Assembly (NCBI RefSeq): GCF_009176725.1 | Contig: NZ_AP020337.1 | Span: forward strand, 5,153,501 to 5,217,500 | Reading direction: 5' to 3' | DNA from: Pseudomonas sp. KUIN-1 | Lineage (GTDB): Bacteria; Pseudomonadota; Gammaproteobacteria; Pseudomonadales; Pseudomonadaceae | Length of the DNA: 64,000 bases | Position numbers and translations under genes: made by a program | Shown here: one piece after another, positions 33,263 to 42,004 of the stretch | How the letters are laid out: each line of letters begins with the position of its first letter | Position numbering within the stretch: the first letter of the stretch is position 1 | The notes under the pieces: generated by a model | Database searches by the model: none | What the model was told of the DNA's origin: nothing | What the model saw: only the letters and a program-made list of their open reading frames with translations

Positions 33263-34341
33263 TGAGCCAGCCATTGATAGTAACTGCCGCGCAAAAAGTC
33301 GGGCCCAGAGGCACGCTGACCGCAGGCTGCGTAATCATTGCAGTGCTGCTGGCACTGCCGCTGCTGTCGCTGCTGCCTGCCGATAACAGCTTTCAGGTCT
33401 CGGCCTACACCCTGACCCTGGTGGGCAAGATCCTCTGCTACGCCATTGTCGCGCTGGCGCTGGACCTGGTCTGGGGCTACGCCGGGCTGCTGTCGCTGGG
33501 CCACGGCCTGTTCTTCGCCCTGGGCGGTTATGCCATGGGCATGTACCTGATGCGCCAGGCCGCTGGGGATGGGCTGCCGGCCTTCATGACCTTCCTGTCG
33601 TGGACCGAGCTGCCATGGTACTGGGCGGGCACCGACCATTTCCTCTGGGCGATGTGCCTGGTGGTATTGGCACCGGGACTGCTGGCGCTGATCTTCGGCT
33701 TCTTCGCCTTCCGCTCGCGGATCAAGGGCGTGTACTTCTCGATCATGACCCAGGCGCTGACCTTCGCCGGCATGCTGCTGTTCTTTCGCAACGAGACCGG
33801 CTTTGGCGGCAACAACGGCTTCACCAACTTCCGCAGCATTCTGGGCTTCAGCATCAGTGCACAAGGGACCAGAGCCGCGCTGTTTCTGGCCACGGTCGCA
33901 CTGCTGGTGGCCAGTCTGTACATCGGCTGGCGCCTGGCGCAGAGCAAGTTCGGCCGCGTGCTGACCGCGCTGCGCGATGCGGAAAACCGCCTGATGTTCT
34001 GCGGTTACGATCCGCGCGGCTTCAAACTGTTCGTCTGGGTGCTGAGCGCCGTGCTGTGCGGTCTGGCTGGCGCCTTGTATGTGCCGCAGGTCGGCATTAT
34101 CAACCCCAGCGAAATGTCACCGACCAACTCCATTGAAGCCGCTGTGTGGGTAGCCCTGGGTGGCCGTGGCACGCTGATCGGCCCGCTGCTGGGCGCAGGT
34201 CTGGTGAACGGCATGAAAAGCTGGTTCACCATGGCCTTCCCGGAATACTGGCTGTTCTTTCTCGGCGCGCTGTTCATCATCGTCACGCTGTATCTGCCCA
34301 AGGGCGTGATCGGCATGCTGAAGAAAAGGAGCGAGCAATGA
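33262..34341 (+). CDS. urtC: Urea ABC transporter, permease UrtC
   Basis: UrtC is the LivM-type partner permease. The 359-residue protein has about nine hydrophobic helices and the family motifs ALALDLVWGYAGLLSLGHGLFFALGGYAMGMYL, FRSRIKGVYFSIMTQALTFAGMLLFFRNETGFGGNNGFT and IEAAVWVALGGRGTLIGPLLGAGLVN. It starts on the last base of the urtB stop (TGATG) and overlaps urtD by four bases. Confidence 0.95.
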   Translation: MSQPLIVTAAQKVGPRGTLTAGCVIIAVLLALPLLSLLPADNSFQVSAYTLTLVGKILCYAIVALALDLVWGYAGLLSLGHGLFFALGGYAMGMYLMRQAAGDGLPAFMTFLSWTELPWYWAGTDHFLWAMCLVVLAPGLLALIFGFFAFRSRIKGVYFSIMTQALTFAGMLLFFRNETGFGGNNGFTNFRSILGFSISAQGTRAALFLATVALLVASLYIGWRLAQSKFGRVLTALRDAENRLMFCGYDPRGFKLFVWVLSAVLCGLAGALYVPQVGIINPSEMSPTNSIEAAVWVALGGRGTLIGPLLGAGLVNGMKSWFTMAFPEYWLFFLGALFIIVTLYLPKGVIGMLKKRSEQ

Positions 34342-35198
34342 AAACCACTCCGACCCCGTCTTTCATGCTCGAACCGATCCTGGCCCCGAACTCCGACGCC
34401 GGCACCAGCCGCGACGCGGTGGGGCTAGGCAAGAGCGCAGGCAAAGGCCTCAATACTCGCCACGGCACGATCCTGACGCTGGAAGACATCAGCGTCAGCT
34501 TCGACGGCTTCAAGGCCCTGAACGATCTGAATCTGTACATCGGCGTAGGCGAACTGCGCTGCATCATCGGCCCCAACGGCGCGGGCAAGACCACGCTGAT
34601 GGACGTCATCACCGGCAAGACCCGCCCCAGCCACGGCAAGGCCTGGTTCGGTGAAACGCTGGACCTGACGAAGATGACCGAAGTGCAGATCGCTCAGGCC
34701 GGCATCGGCCGCAAGTTCCAGAAACCCACGGTATTCGAGGCCTTGAGCGTGTTCGAAAACCTCGAGCTGGCACAGAAGACCGACAAATCGGTGTGGGCCA
34801 GTTTGCGTGCGCGGTTGAGCGGCGAACAACAGGACCGGATCGCTGAGGTGCTGGAAACGATCCGCCTGACCAGCTCGATGCACCGTCCTGCAGGCTTGCT
34901 GTCCCACGGCCAGAAGCAGTTTCTGGAGATCGGCATGCTGCTGGTTCAGGACCCGCAATTACTGCTGCTCGACGAGCCCGTCGCGGGCATGACCGATGCC
35001 GAAACCGAATTCACCGCCGAGCTGTTCAAGAGCCTGGCCGGCAAGCATTCGCTGATGGTGGTTGAGCACGACATGGGTTTTGTCGGCTCGATTGCCGACC
35101 ATGTCACCGTGCTGCACCAGGGCAGCGTGCTGGCTGAAGGCTCGCTGAACGACGTACAGGCCGACGAACGCGTGATCGAAGTTTACTTGGGGCGCTAG
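34338..35198 (+). CDS. urtD: Urea ABC transporter, ATP-binding protein UrtD
   Basis: UrtD is a LivG-type ATPase. In the 286-residue product, the Walker A motif is IIGPNGAGKTTLMDVITG, the ABC signature region is the degenerate LLSHGQKQFLEIGMLL, Walker B is LLLLDEPVAGM, and the H-loop is MVVEHDM. The first ~45 residues are a low-conservation extension common in UrtD. The ATG at 34338 overlaps the urtC stop and follows AAAGGAG. The downstream gap carries a heptamer-type repeat before urtE. Confidence 0.95.
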   Translation: MKTTPTPSFMLEPILAPNSDAGTSRDAVGLGKSAGKGLNTRHGTILTLEDISVSFDGFKALNDLNLYIGVGELRCIIGPNGAGKTTLMDVITGKTRPSHGKAWFGETLDLTKMTEVQIAQAGIGRKFQKPTVFEALSVFENLELAQKTDKSVWASLRARLSGEQQDRIAEVLETIRLTSSMHRPAGLLSHGQKQFLEIGMLLVQDPQLLLLDEPVAGMTDAETEFTAELFKSLAGKHSLMVVEHDMGFVGSIADHVTVLHQGSVLAEGSLNDVQADERVIEVYLGR

Positions 35199-35207
35199 CG
35201 CGACCAG

Positions 35208-35290
35208 CTGCAAGCTTTTAGCTGCAAGCGGCAAGCTAGAAGCAAAAACAACGTGCTGCTCTTTACTTGCAGCTTGAAGCTTGAAGCTTA
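35208..35290. repeat. Heptamer-type inverted repeat in the urtD-urtE gap
   Basis: The left half is built of AGCTGCAAGC units and the right half of CTTGCAGCTTGAAGCTTG units, facing each other across about 30 bases. It is the same kind of element as at 4.3 and 38.9 kb. It occupies nearly the whole urtD-urtE spacer inside one operon. Confidence 0.75.
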
Positions 35291-35307
35291 TAACTCATGA
35301 GGCCCTC

Positions 35308-36006
35308 ATGCTCACTGTTAGCCAGCTCCACCAATATTACGGCGGCAGCCACATTCTTCGCGGTCTGTCGTTTGATGTGAAGGTTGGTGAGGTCACCTGC
35401 CTGCTGGGCCGCAACGGCGTGGGCAAGACCACGCTCCTGCGTGTGCTGATGGGCCTGCTGCCATCCAAGGAAGGTTCGGTGCAATGGGAAGGCAAGACCA
35501 TCACCCAGCTCAAGACACACCAACGGGTGCATGCCGGGATTGCTTACGTGCCGCAGGGCCGGGAAATATTCGGCCGGCTGACGGTCGAGGAAAATCTGCT
35601 GATGGGCCTGTCGCGTTTTCCGGGCGCCGAGGCCAAGGAAGTGCCGGCCTTCATTTACGAGTTGTTCCCGGTGCTGCTGCAAATGAAGCACCGCCGCGGC
35701 GGCGATCTGTCCGGTGGTCAGCAGCAGCAACTGGCGATAGGCCGGGCGCTGGCGAGCCGTCCACGCCTGCTGATTCTCGACGAGCCCACCGAAGGTATTC
35801 AGCCCTCGGTGATCAAGGAAATCGGCGCGGTCATCAAAAAGCTCGCCGAGCGTGGCGACATGGCGATTCTGCTGGTCGAGCAGTTCTACGACTTCGCCGC
35901 GGAACTGGCCGATCAGTACCTGGTGATGTCGCGGGGCGAGATCGTCCAGCAGGGCCGTGGCGAGAACATGGAGAGCGACGGCGTTCGTGGTCTGGTGACC
36001 ATTTGA
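35308..36006 (+). CDS. urtE: Urea ABC transporter, ATP-binding protein UrtE
   Basis: UrtE is the LivF-type ATPase. The 232-residue product has Walker A CLLGRNGVGKTTLLRVLMG, signature LSGGQQQQLAIGRALASRP, Walker B LLILDEPTEGIQPS, and LLVEQFYDFA with the LivF-like Q after E. The ATG at 35308 was chosen because GAGG lies eight bases upstream and MLTVSQLHQYYGGSHILRG is the family start. ureD starts 48 bases later, which links uptake and urease genes. Confidence 0.95.
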   Translation: MLTVSQLHQYYGGSHILRGLSFDVKVGEVTCLLGRNGVGKTTLLRVLMGLLPSKEGSVQWEGKTITQLKTHQRVHAGIAYVPQGREIFGRLTVEENLLMGLSRFPGAEAKEVPAFIYELFPVLLQMKHRRGGDLSGGQQQQLAIGRALASRPRLLILDEPTEGIQPSVIKEIGAVIKKLAERGDMAILLVEQFYDFAAELADQYLVMSRGEIVQQGRGENMESDGVRGLVTI

Positions 36007-36054
36007 TGCGTCAATCCGTTATCGTGCAGCACTCGACAAGCCAATGAAGACACC

Positions 36055-36900
36055 ATGACCCTGCCTGCCAACACCGCCCTCTTCACCCCCAGCTGGCACG
36101 CCGAGCTGGAATTGGGTTACGGCCGTTTTGATGACAGCACACGCCCGACGCTGCGGCGCCACAAAGGACCGCTGCGCGTGCAAAAGCATCTGTACGCCGA
36201 AGGCCCGGAGGTGTGCCAGCACATCATCGTTCATCCACCGGGCGGTATCGCCGGGGGAGACCGGCTGGATATCTCGGCCACCGTGGGTGCCGATGCCTGG
36301 GCACAGTTGACCAGCCCCGGCGCGGCAAAATGGTATCGCGCCGCCAGCCCGGCCTTTCAGCAACTGGAACTGCACGTCCAGCCCGGCGCGACACTGGAAT
36401 GGCTGCCGCAGGAAAGCATTGTCTTCAGCAACGCCCAGGCAGAACTGAGCACCCGCATAGAGCTGCACGGTGATGCGAAGCTATGCTACTGGGATGTGGT
36501 GGCGCTGGGCCGGCCGGCCAGTGGCGAGCGGTTCGAGCACGGGCATTTTCAATCGCATCTGGATATCCGTCGCGACGGCACATTGCTCTGGCATGAGCGA
36601 CAACGCATTATCGGTGGCGACGGGCTGCTGGACTCGCCCATCGGCCTGGACGGCAGAACGGTGTTCGCCACCCTGCTGATGACCGGCGAAGTCGGCAGCG
36701 AGCTGCTCGAGGCCTGCCGTTCGCTGTCGATGCCCAACCCGGTACGCGGCGATCTGACGCAACTGCCCGGCCTGCTGGTCGCTCGCTGCCTGGCAGACGA
36801 AGCACTGCACGCACGTGCCTGGCTGATACAAATCTGGAAATGCCTGCGCCCTGCCCTGCTGGGACGCGAGGCGGTAACGCCAAGAATCTGGAACACCTGA
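36055..36900 (+). CDS. ureD: Urease accessory protein UreD
   Basis: UreD is the scaffold that binds apo-urease and, with UreF and UreG, allows nickel insertion. The 281-residue product shows the family pattern: WHAELELGYGRFDDSTRPTLRRHKGPLRVQKHLYAEG, HIIVHPPGGIAGGDRLDISATV, LTSPGAAKWYRA and QESIVFSNAQAELSTRIELHGDAKLCYWDVVALGRPASGE. It is followed by a strong hairpin and a REP pair before ureA. Confidence 0.95.
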   Translation: MTLPANTALFTPSWHAELELGYGRFDDSTRPTLRRHKGPLRVQKHLYAEGPEVCQHIIVHPPGGIAGGDRLDISATVGADAWAQLTSPGAAKWYRAASPAFQQLELHVQPGATLEWLPQESIVFSNAQAELSTRIELHGDAKLCYWDVVALGRPASGERFEHGHFQSHLDIRRDGTLLWHERQRIIGGDGLLDSPIGLDGRTVFATLLMTGEVGSELLEACRSLSMPNPVRGDLTQLPGLLVARCLADEALHARAWLIQIWKCLRPALLGREAVTPRIWNT

Positions 36901-36965
36901 TTGATGACTGGACGCTCTACATTCCATGCTACACCGTCAGCGCTGATGCACTCAGCGTGATACAT

Positions 36966-37133
36966 AAGTCCTGAAAAGCCCGAAAATCGGGGCTTTTAGC
37001 GCTTCTGCCAGCAGGGCGTGGGAGCGAACTTGTTCGCGAAGACAATGTTTTAGGCGCTGCATTTTCGGCGACTACACCGGCCCCTTCGCGAACAAGTTCG
37101 CTCCCACGGCCTTCGGCCGGAACCCAAAACAGA
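36966..37133. repeat. REP pair with hairpin in the ureD-ureA gap (copy 2 of the ~170-bp repeat)
   Basis: Facing REP arms (GGGAGCGAACTTGTTCGCGAAG and CGCGAACAAGTTCGCTCCCAC) are preceded by a hairpin and the tract GCTTCTGCC-CAGGGCGT, and followed by GGCCTTCGGCC. The order and most bases match the block at 31410-31590, so both are copies of one composite repeat. Confidence 0.85.
36974..36997 (+). terminator. Terminator-like hairpin after ureD
   Basis: AAAAGCCC pairs with GGGCTTTT, with CGA/TCG able to extend the stem. The closing T-run is four bases. It lies 73 bases after the ureD stop and could reduce read-through into ureA. Confidence 0.65.
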
Positions 37134-37202
37134 CTTATACATAACGATGAGAGCTCAAGCCTGGGAACGATCAACCAACGAATTTGAACAAACGGAAGCC
37201 CC

Positions 37203-37505
37203 ATGGACCTGACACCACGCGAAAAAGACAAGCTGCTGATCTTCACCGCCGGACTGGTCGCCGAACGGCGTCTGGCGCGCGGCGTGAAGCTCAATTACCC
37301 GGAAGCCATGGCCTACATCTCTGCGGCGCTGCTCGAAGGTGCGCGTGACGGGCAGACCGTCGCTGAGCTCATGCACTACGGCACGACCCTGCTGAGCCGC
37401 GATCAGGTCATGGAAGGTATCGCGGAAATGATCCCGGAGATCCAGGTGGAAGCCACCTTCCCGGACGGCACCAAACTCGTCACCGTGCATCAGCCGATTG
37501 CCTGA
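37203..37505 (+). CDS. ureA: Urease gamma subunit
   Basis: UreA is the small structural subunit of urease, which hydrolyses urea to ammonia and carbamate. The 100-residue product matches the family length and motifs ([83 protein letters not shown]). GGAAG precedes the ATG. A GNAT gene follows after ten bases, separating ureA from ureB. Confidence 0.97.
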
Positions 37506-37515
37506 AGGAGTGATC

Positions 37516-38073
37516 ATGCAGGACGTGATTCGCGATGCCCTGCCGGACGATCTGCCGGGCATTCTGGACATCTACAACGATGCAGTGCTCAACACCACGG
37601 CTATCTGGAACGAGCAGCCGGTTGATCTGGCCAACCGCCAGGCCTGGTACGCAGCTCGCCAGAGTCAGGGTTATCCGATTCTGGTGGCGGTCAACAACGC
37701 CGGCGAAGTGCTCGGCTATTCGTCGTTTGGCGACTGGCGGCCGTTCGAAGGCTTTCGCCATACGGTCGAGCATTCGGTCTACGTGCGCGCCGACCAGCGC
37801 GGCAAAGGCCTGGGCCCGCGCCTGATGGACGCCTTGATCGAGCGCGCCCGCGACTGTGACAAGCACATGATGGTCGCGGCCATCGAAAGCGGTAACGCTG
37901 CGTCCATCGCCCTGCATGATCGCCTGGGCTTCAAGATTACCGGGCAAATGCCGCAGGTCGGCACCAAGTTCGGCCGCTGGCTGGACCTGACGTTCATGCA
38001 GCTCGACCTGTCGCCCGGTGCGCCTGCGCCCGCTTCACAGGCACCCAAGCCCCTCTCACCCAAGCCCCTCTAG
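37516..38073 (+). CDS. GNAT acetyltransferase, phosphinothricin/methionine-sulfoximine type
   Basis: This 185-residue GNAT resembles the PA4866 / Pat / MddA family, which acetylates the amino group of methionine sulfoximine, methionine sulfone or phosphinothricin and so protects glutamine synthetase from toxic analogues. Visible features are IRDALPDDLPGILDIYNDAV, VLGYSSFGDWRPFEGFRHTVEHSVYV, the acetyl-CoA loop DQRGKGLGPRLMDALI and NAASIALHDRLGF. GAAGGAG lies before the ATG. It occupies the same ureA-ureB position as PA4866 in PAO1. Confidence 0.88.
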   Translation: MQDVIRDALPDDLPGILDIYNDAVLNTTAIWNEQPVDLANRQAWYAARQSQGYPILVAVNNAGEVLGYSSFGDWRPFEGFRHTVEHSVYVRADQRGKGLGPRLMDALIERARDCDKHMMVAAIESGNAASIALHDRLGFKITGQMPQVGTKFGRWLDLTFMQLDLSPGAPAPASQAPKPLSPKPL

Positions 38074-38083
38074 AGAGCACGCC

Positions 38084-38617
38084 ATGAACCATGCACAACT
38101 GCGACGTGTTACCGCTGAAAGCTTCGCGCATTATCGCCATGGCCTGGCGCAACTGCTGTTCGACACGGTTCACGGCGGCGCATCGGTCGGGTTCATGGCG
38201 GATCTGGATATGCAGCAGGCGTATGCCTGGTGCGATAGCCTGAAGGCCGATATCGCCGCAGGCGATCTGCTGCTGTGGGTGGTGGCCGAGGACAGTCATG
38301 TGCTGGCCAGCGCGCAGTTGTCGCTGTGTCAGAAGCCCAACGGCCTGAACCGCGCCGAAGTGCAAAAACTGATGGTACTGCCGCAAGCCCGAGGTCGCGG
38401 CCTGGGCAGGCAACTGATGGAGGAGATCGAACAGACTGCGGTGAAACACAAGCGTGGGCTGCTGCACCTGGACACCGAAGCAGGCTCGACGGCTGAAGCC
38501 TTCTACAGCGCGCTGGCCTACAACCGTGTCGGTGAGCTGCCGGATTATTGCGCGACACCGGACGGTCGCTATCGGCCGAACGCCATTTATTTCAAAACCT
38601 TGGGGCAACCGACATGA
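38084..38617 (+). CDS. GNAT family N-acetyltransferase
   Basis: This 177-residue GNAT has the acetyl-CoA binding motif QARGRGLGRQLMEEI after VQKLMVLP, and a C-terminal LDTEAGSTAEAFYSALAYNRVGELPDYCATPDGRYRPNAIYFKTLG pattern seen in small-molecule acetyltransferases. The substrate is unknown. The ATG at 38084 follows AGAGAGCA. Its stop overlaps the ureB start by four bases, so it is translated as part of the urease operon. Confidence 0.85.
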   Translation: MNHAQLRRVTAESFAHYRHGLAQLLFDTVHGGASVGFMADLDMQQAYAWCDSLKADIAAGDLLLWVVAEDSHVLASAQLSLCQKPNGLNRAEVQKLMVLPQARGRGLGRQLMEEIEQTAVKHKRGLLHLDTEAGSTAEAFYSALAYNRVGELPDYCATPDGRYRPNAIYFKTLGQPT

Positions 38618-38919
38618 TCCCTGGTCAATACCAGATCCAGCCCGGCGACATCGAACTCAACGCCGGACGCCGCACCCTCAGCCTGACCGTCGCCAACAGC
38701 GGCGACCGGCCGATTCAGGTGGGCTCGCATTTCCACTTTTTCGAAACCAACGACGCACTGACCTTCGACCGCGCCGCCAGCCGGGGCATGCGCCTGAACA
38801 TTCCGGCAGGCACCGCCGTGCGCTTCGAACCGGGCCAGTCCCGCGAAGTCGAGCTGGTCGACCTGGCCGGCTTGCGCAAGGTTTACGGGTTTGCCGGGCG
38901 AGTGATGGGGGAGCTTTAG
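38614..38919 (+). CDS. ureB: Urease beta subunit
   Basis: UreB is the second small urease subunit. The 101-residue product starts MIPGQYQIQPGDIELNAGRRTLSLTVANSGDRPIQVGSHFHFFE, the unmistakable UreB N-terminus, followed by LRLNIPAGTAVRFEPGQSREVELVDLAG-type sequence. The start was fixed by the ATGA overlap with the preceding GNAT and by family length. A heptamer repeat separates it from ureC. Confidence 0.97.
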   Translation: MIPGQYQIQPGDIELNAGRRTLSLTVANSGDRPIQVGSHFHFFETNDALTFDRAASRGMRLNIPAGTAVRFEPGQSREVELVDLAGLRKVYGFAGRVMGEL

Positions 38920-39063
38920 CTTCAAGCTTCAAGCTTCAAGCTTCAAGCTTCAAGCTTCAAGAGAAAAGCATATGACGACTAAAGACTTGCAGCTTGCAGC
39001 TTGCAGCTTGCATCTTTCAGCTTGTCGCTTTGAACACATTACAGTGTGCGGCCTGCAGCTTGC
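38918..39063. repeat. Heptamer (AGCTTCA) tandem array with facing CTTGCAG block, ureB-ureC spacer
   Basis: Five to six copies of AGCTTCA start at the ureB stop codon itself (TAGCTTCA). A ~25-base spacer and then a facing block of GCAGCTT units (CTTGCAGCTTGCAGCTTGCAG) follow, reaching close to the ureC ribosome site. It has the same architecture as the elements in the purH-purD and urtD-urtE gaps. Confidence 0.85.
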
Positions 39064-39087
39064 CGCTCTGAATCCGAGGTACGAGAG

Positions 39088-40788
<1,701 letters not shown>

Positions 40789-40794
40789 ATCAGC

Positions 40795-40822
40795 AAGGGC
40801 CTTCGCTTTCAGAAGGCCCTTC
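40795..40822 (+). terminator. Terminator hairpin after ureC
   Basis: AAGGGCCTT pairs perfectly with AAGGCCCTT around a nine-base loop, six bases after the ureC stop. It also faces the 3' end of the minus-strand gene ending at 40840 and may work in both directions. Confidence 0.85.
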
Positions 40823-40839
40823 AATATTTATTGCTCGGT

Positions 40840-41448
40840 TTATTCTTTGAGGCTAAGCAACTCGTTGAGTTTGGCTCTGAACCAGGACTTCAGATGAAAA
40901 TCAGCGGTTTCCTCAATCTTTTTACCGCTCTTGAAAAAGATGACGGTTGGTGTAACGGTGACATTGTAGTTTTGGGCGGTCGCTGGGCTAGTGTCCACAG
41001 GCACACGAAGCATGACGACCCTCCCGGCAAACTCAGGCGCTAGCTCATCGAGAATTGCCCCAGTCCGTGTACTGTTGTTCGCTTCACCGTGGTCATTAAC
41101 GCCGGGGTTGCTGAATTCCAACACCACCAACGGGCTGATTGCAGTCCATTGGGAACTGAAGTCCGCATCGTTCTTAACGACCCGGGCCCGGGCCGCTTTG
41201 TTCTGGTAATTCAGAAGTGTTTCTTTAGATTCCAATATTTTCAGCGACTGCAGCGTATCGTTGATAGCGTCCAGTACCCCCAGATCCTGGGGGGTGCCGG
41301 TGCCCTGCAATGCTCGCTGCAATGGGAGAAAAACGCTCAGTTTTCCTGTCGCTACGTCGTCGAGCTTGCTGACTTTTCCATCGGCCAGTGTCTGCTGGGC
41401 ACGCGTTACACGCTCTTCGACAAAAGCTGTGAGTTCTGTGTTCGACAT
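40840..41448 (-). CDS. Thioredoxin-fold protein lacking CxxC, with N-terminal helical domain
   Basis: The 202-residue product has an N-terminal ~95-residue helical region and a C-terminal thioredoxin-like domain (LVVLEFSNPGVNDHGEANNS...RVVMLRVPVDTS...NVTVTPTVIFFKSGKKIEE). The cis-proline strand VTPTVIFF is clear, but the usual WCxxC is replaced by a cysteine-free loop, so it is unlikely to be a disulfide oxidoreductase. The ATG at 41448 was chosen for GGGAG seven bases upstream. The downstream partner role of the tandem paralog at 41.5 kb is inferred from adjacency: the two are 13 bases apart on one strand. Confidence 0.7.
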   Translation of the reverse strand: MSNTELTAFVEERVTRAQQTLADGKVSKLDDVATGKLSVFLPLQRALQGTGTPQDLGVLDAINDTLQSLKILESKETLLNYQNKAARARVVKNDADFSSQWTAISPLVVLEFSNPGVNDHGEANNSTRTGAILDELAPEFAGRVVMLRVPVDTSPATAQNYNVTVTPTVIFFKSGKKIEETADFHLKSWFRAKLNELLSLKE

Positions 41449-41461
41449 GGTCATTCTCCCA

Positions 41462-41845
41462 TTACGAAGCGGGTAGCAATTCATCCAGGATTTGCGTCAT
41501 CCGTTCTTTGGTTTGCTGGCCGACAAGGTCTTCCCTTGCTCTTGCGCCAGCCTTGAAGAAAACCATCGTCGGACCATGATTTATCTGATATTGAGTCGAA
41601 GTCACCGGGTTCGAAGAGTCATTGAGATCCGAATCCAGTTTGATTTCGACCCTGACCAAGCTGACCTTTCCGGCATATTTCTCTTCCAGCGCGTTAAAAA
41701 TGGTATCCATTCTGGCGCTGGCGTTTTCCTCGCCTCGCTTGCTTACCTTCCCTTTCGTCGAGAATTCCACCACCACAAGCCTTTGGTTGCTCGCCTCAAT
41801 GACATCCTTCTGAAAGGTCGAATCAGTAACTGTCATGACACTCAT
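41462..41845 (-). CDS. Small thioredoxin-fold protein lacking CxxC
   Basis: This 127-residue protein is a single thioredoxin-like domain: LVVVEFSTKGKVSKRGEENASARMDTIFNALEEKYAGKVSLVRVEIKLDSD, then QYQINHGPTMVFFKAGARAREDLVGQQTKERMTQILDELL, with the cis-Pro in HGPTMVFF. There is no cysteine in the whole protein. It is probably a non-redox scaffold or partner-binding protein. The start at 41845 is backed by GGAGG. It is the first gene of a two-gene minus-strand unit. Confidence 0.7.
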   Translation of the reverse strand: MSVMTVTDSTFQKDVIEASNQRLVVVEFSTKGKVSKRGEENASARMDTIFNALEEKYAGKVSLVRVEIKLDSDLNDSSNPVTSTQYQINHGPTMVFFKAGARAREDLVGQQTKERMTQILDELLPAS

Positions 41846-42004
41846 GCTCAGGGCCTCCATTTCAATTAACCTGCCGAATGAACATAGGCCCCATAGAAAT
41901 CAGCGTCTACTGACAGAAATGACAGTAAACACTCTGTTTGTCGTGCTCTGTAAAGGCGATAATATGCGCCATCTTTCGTCACGCTCCTCCAAAGGTAACC
42001 GGCC

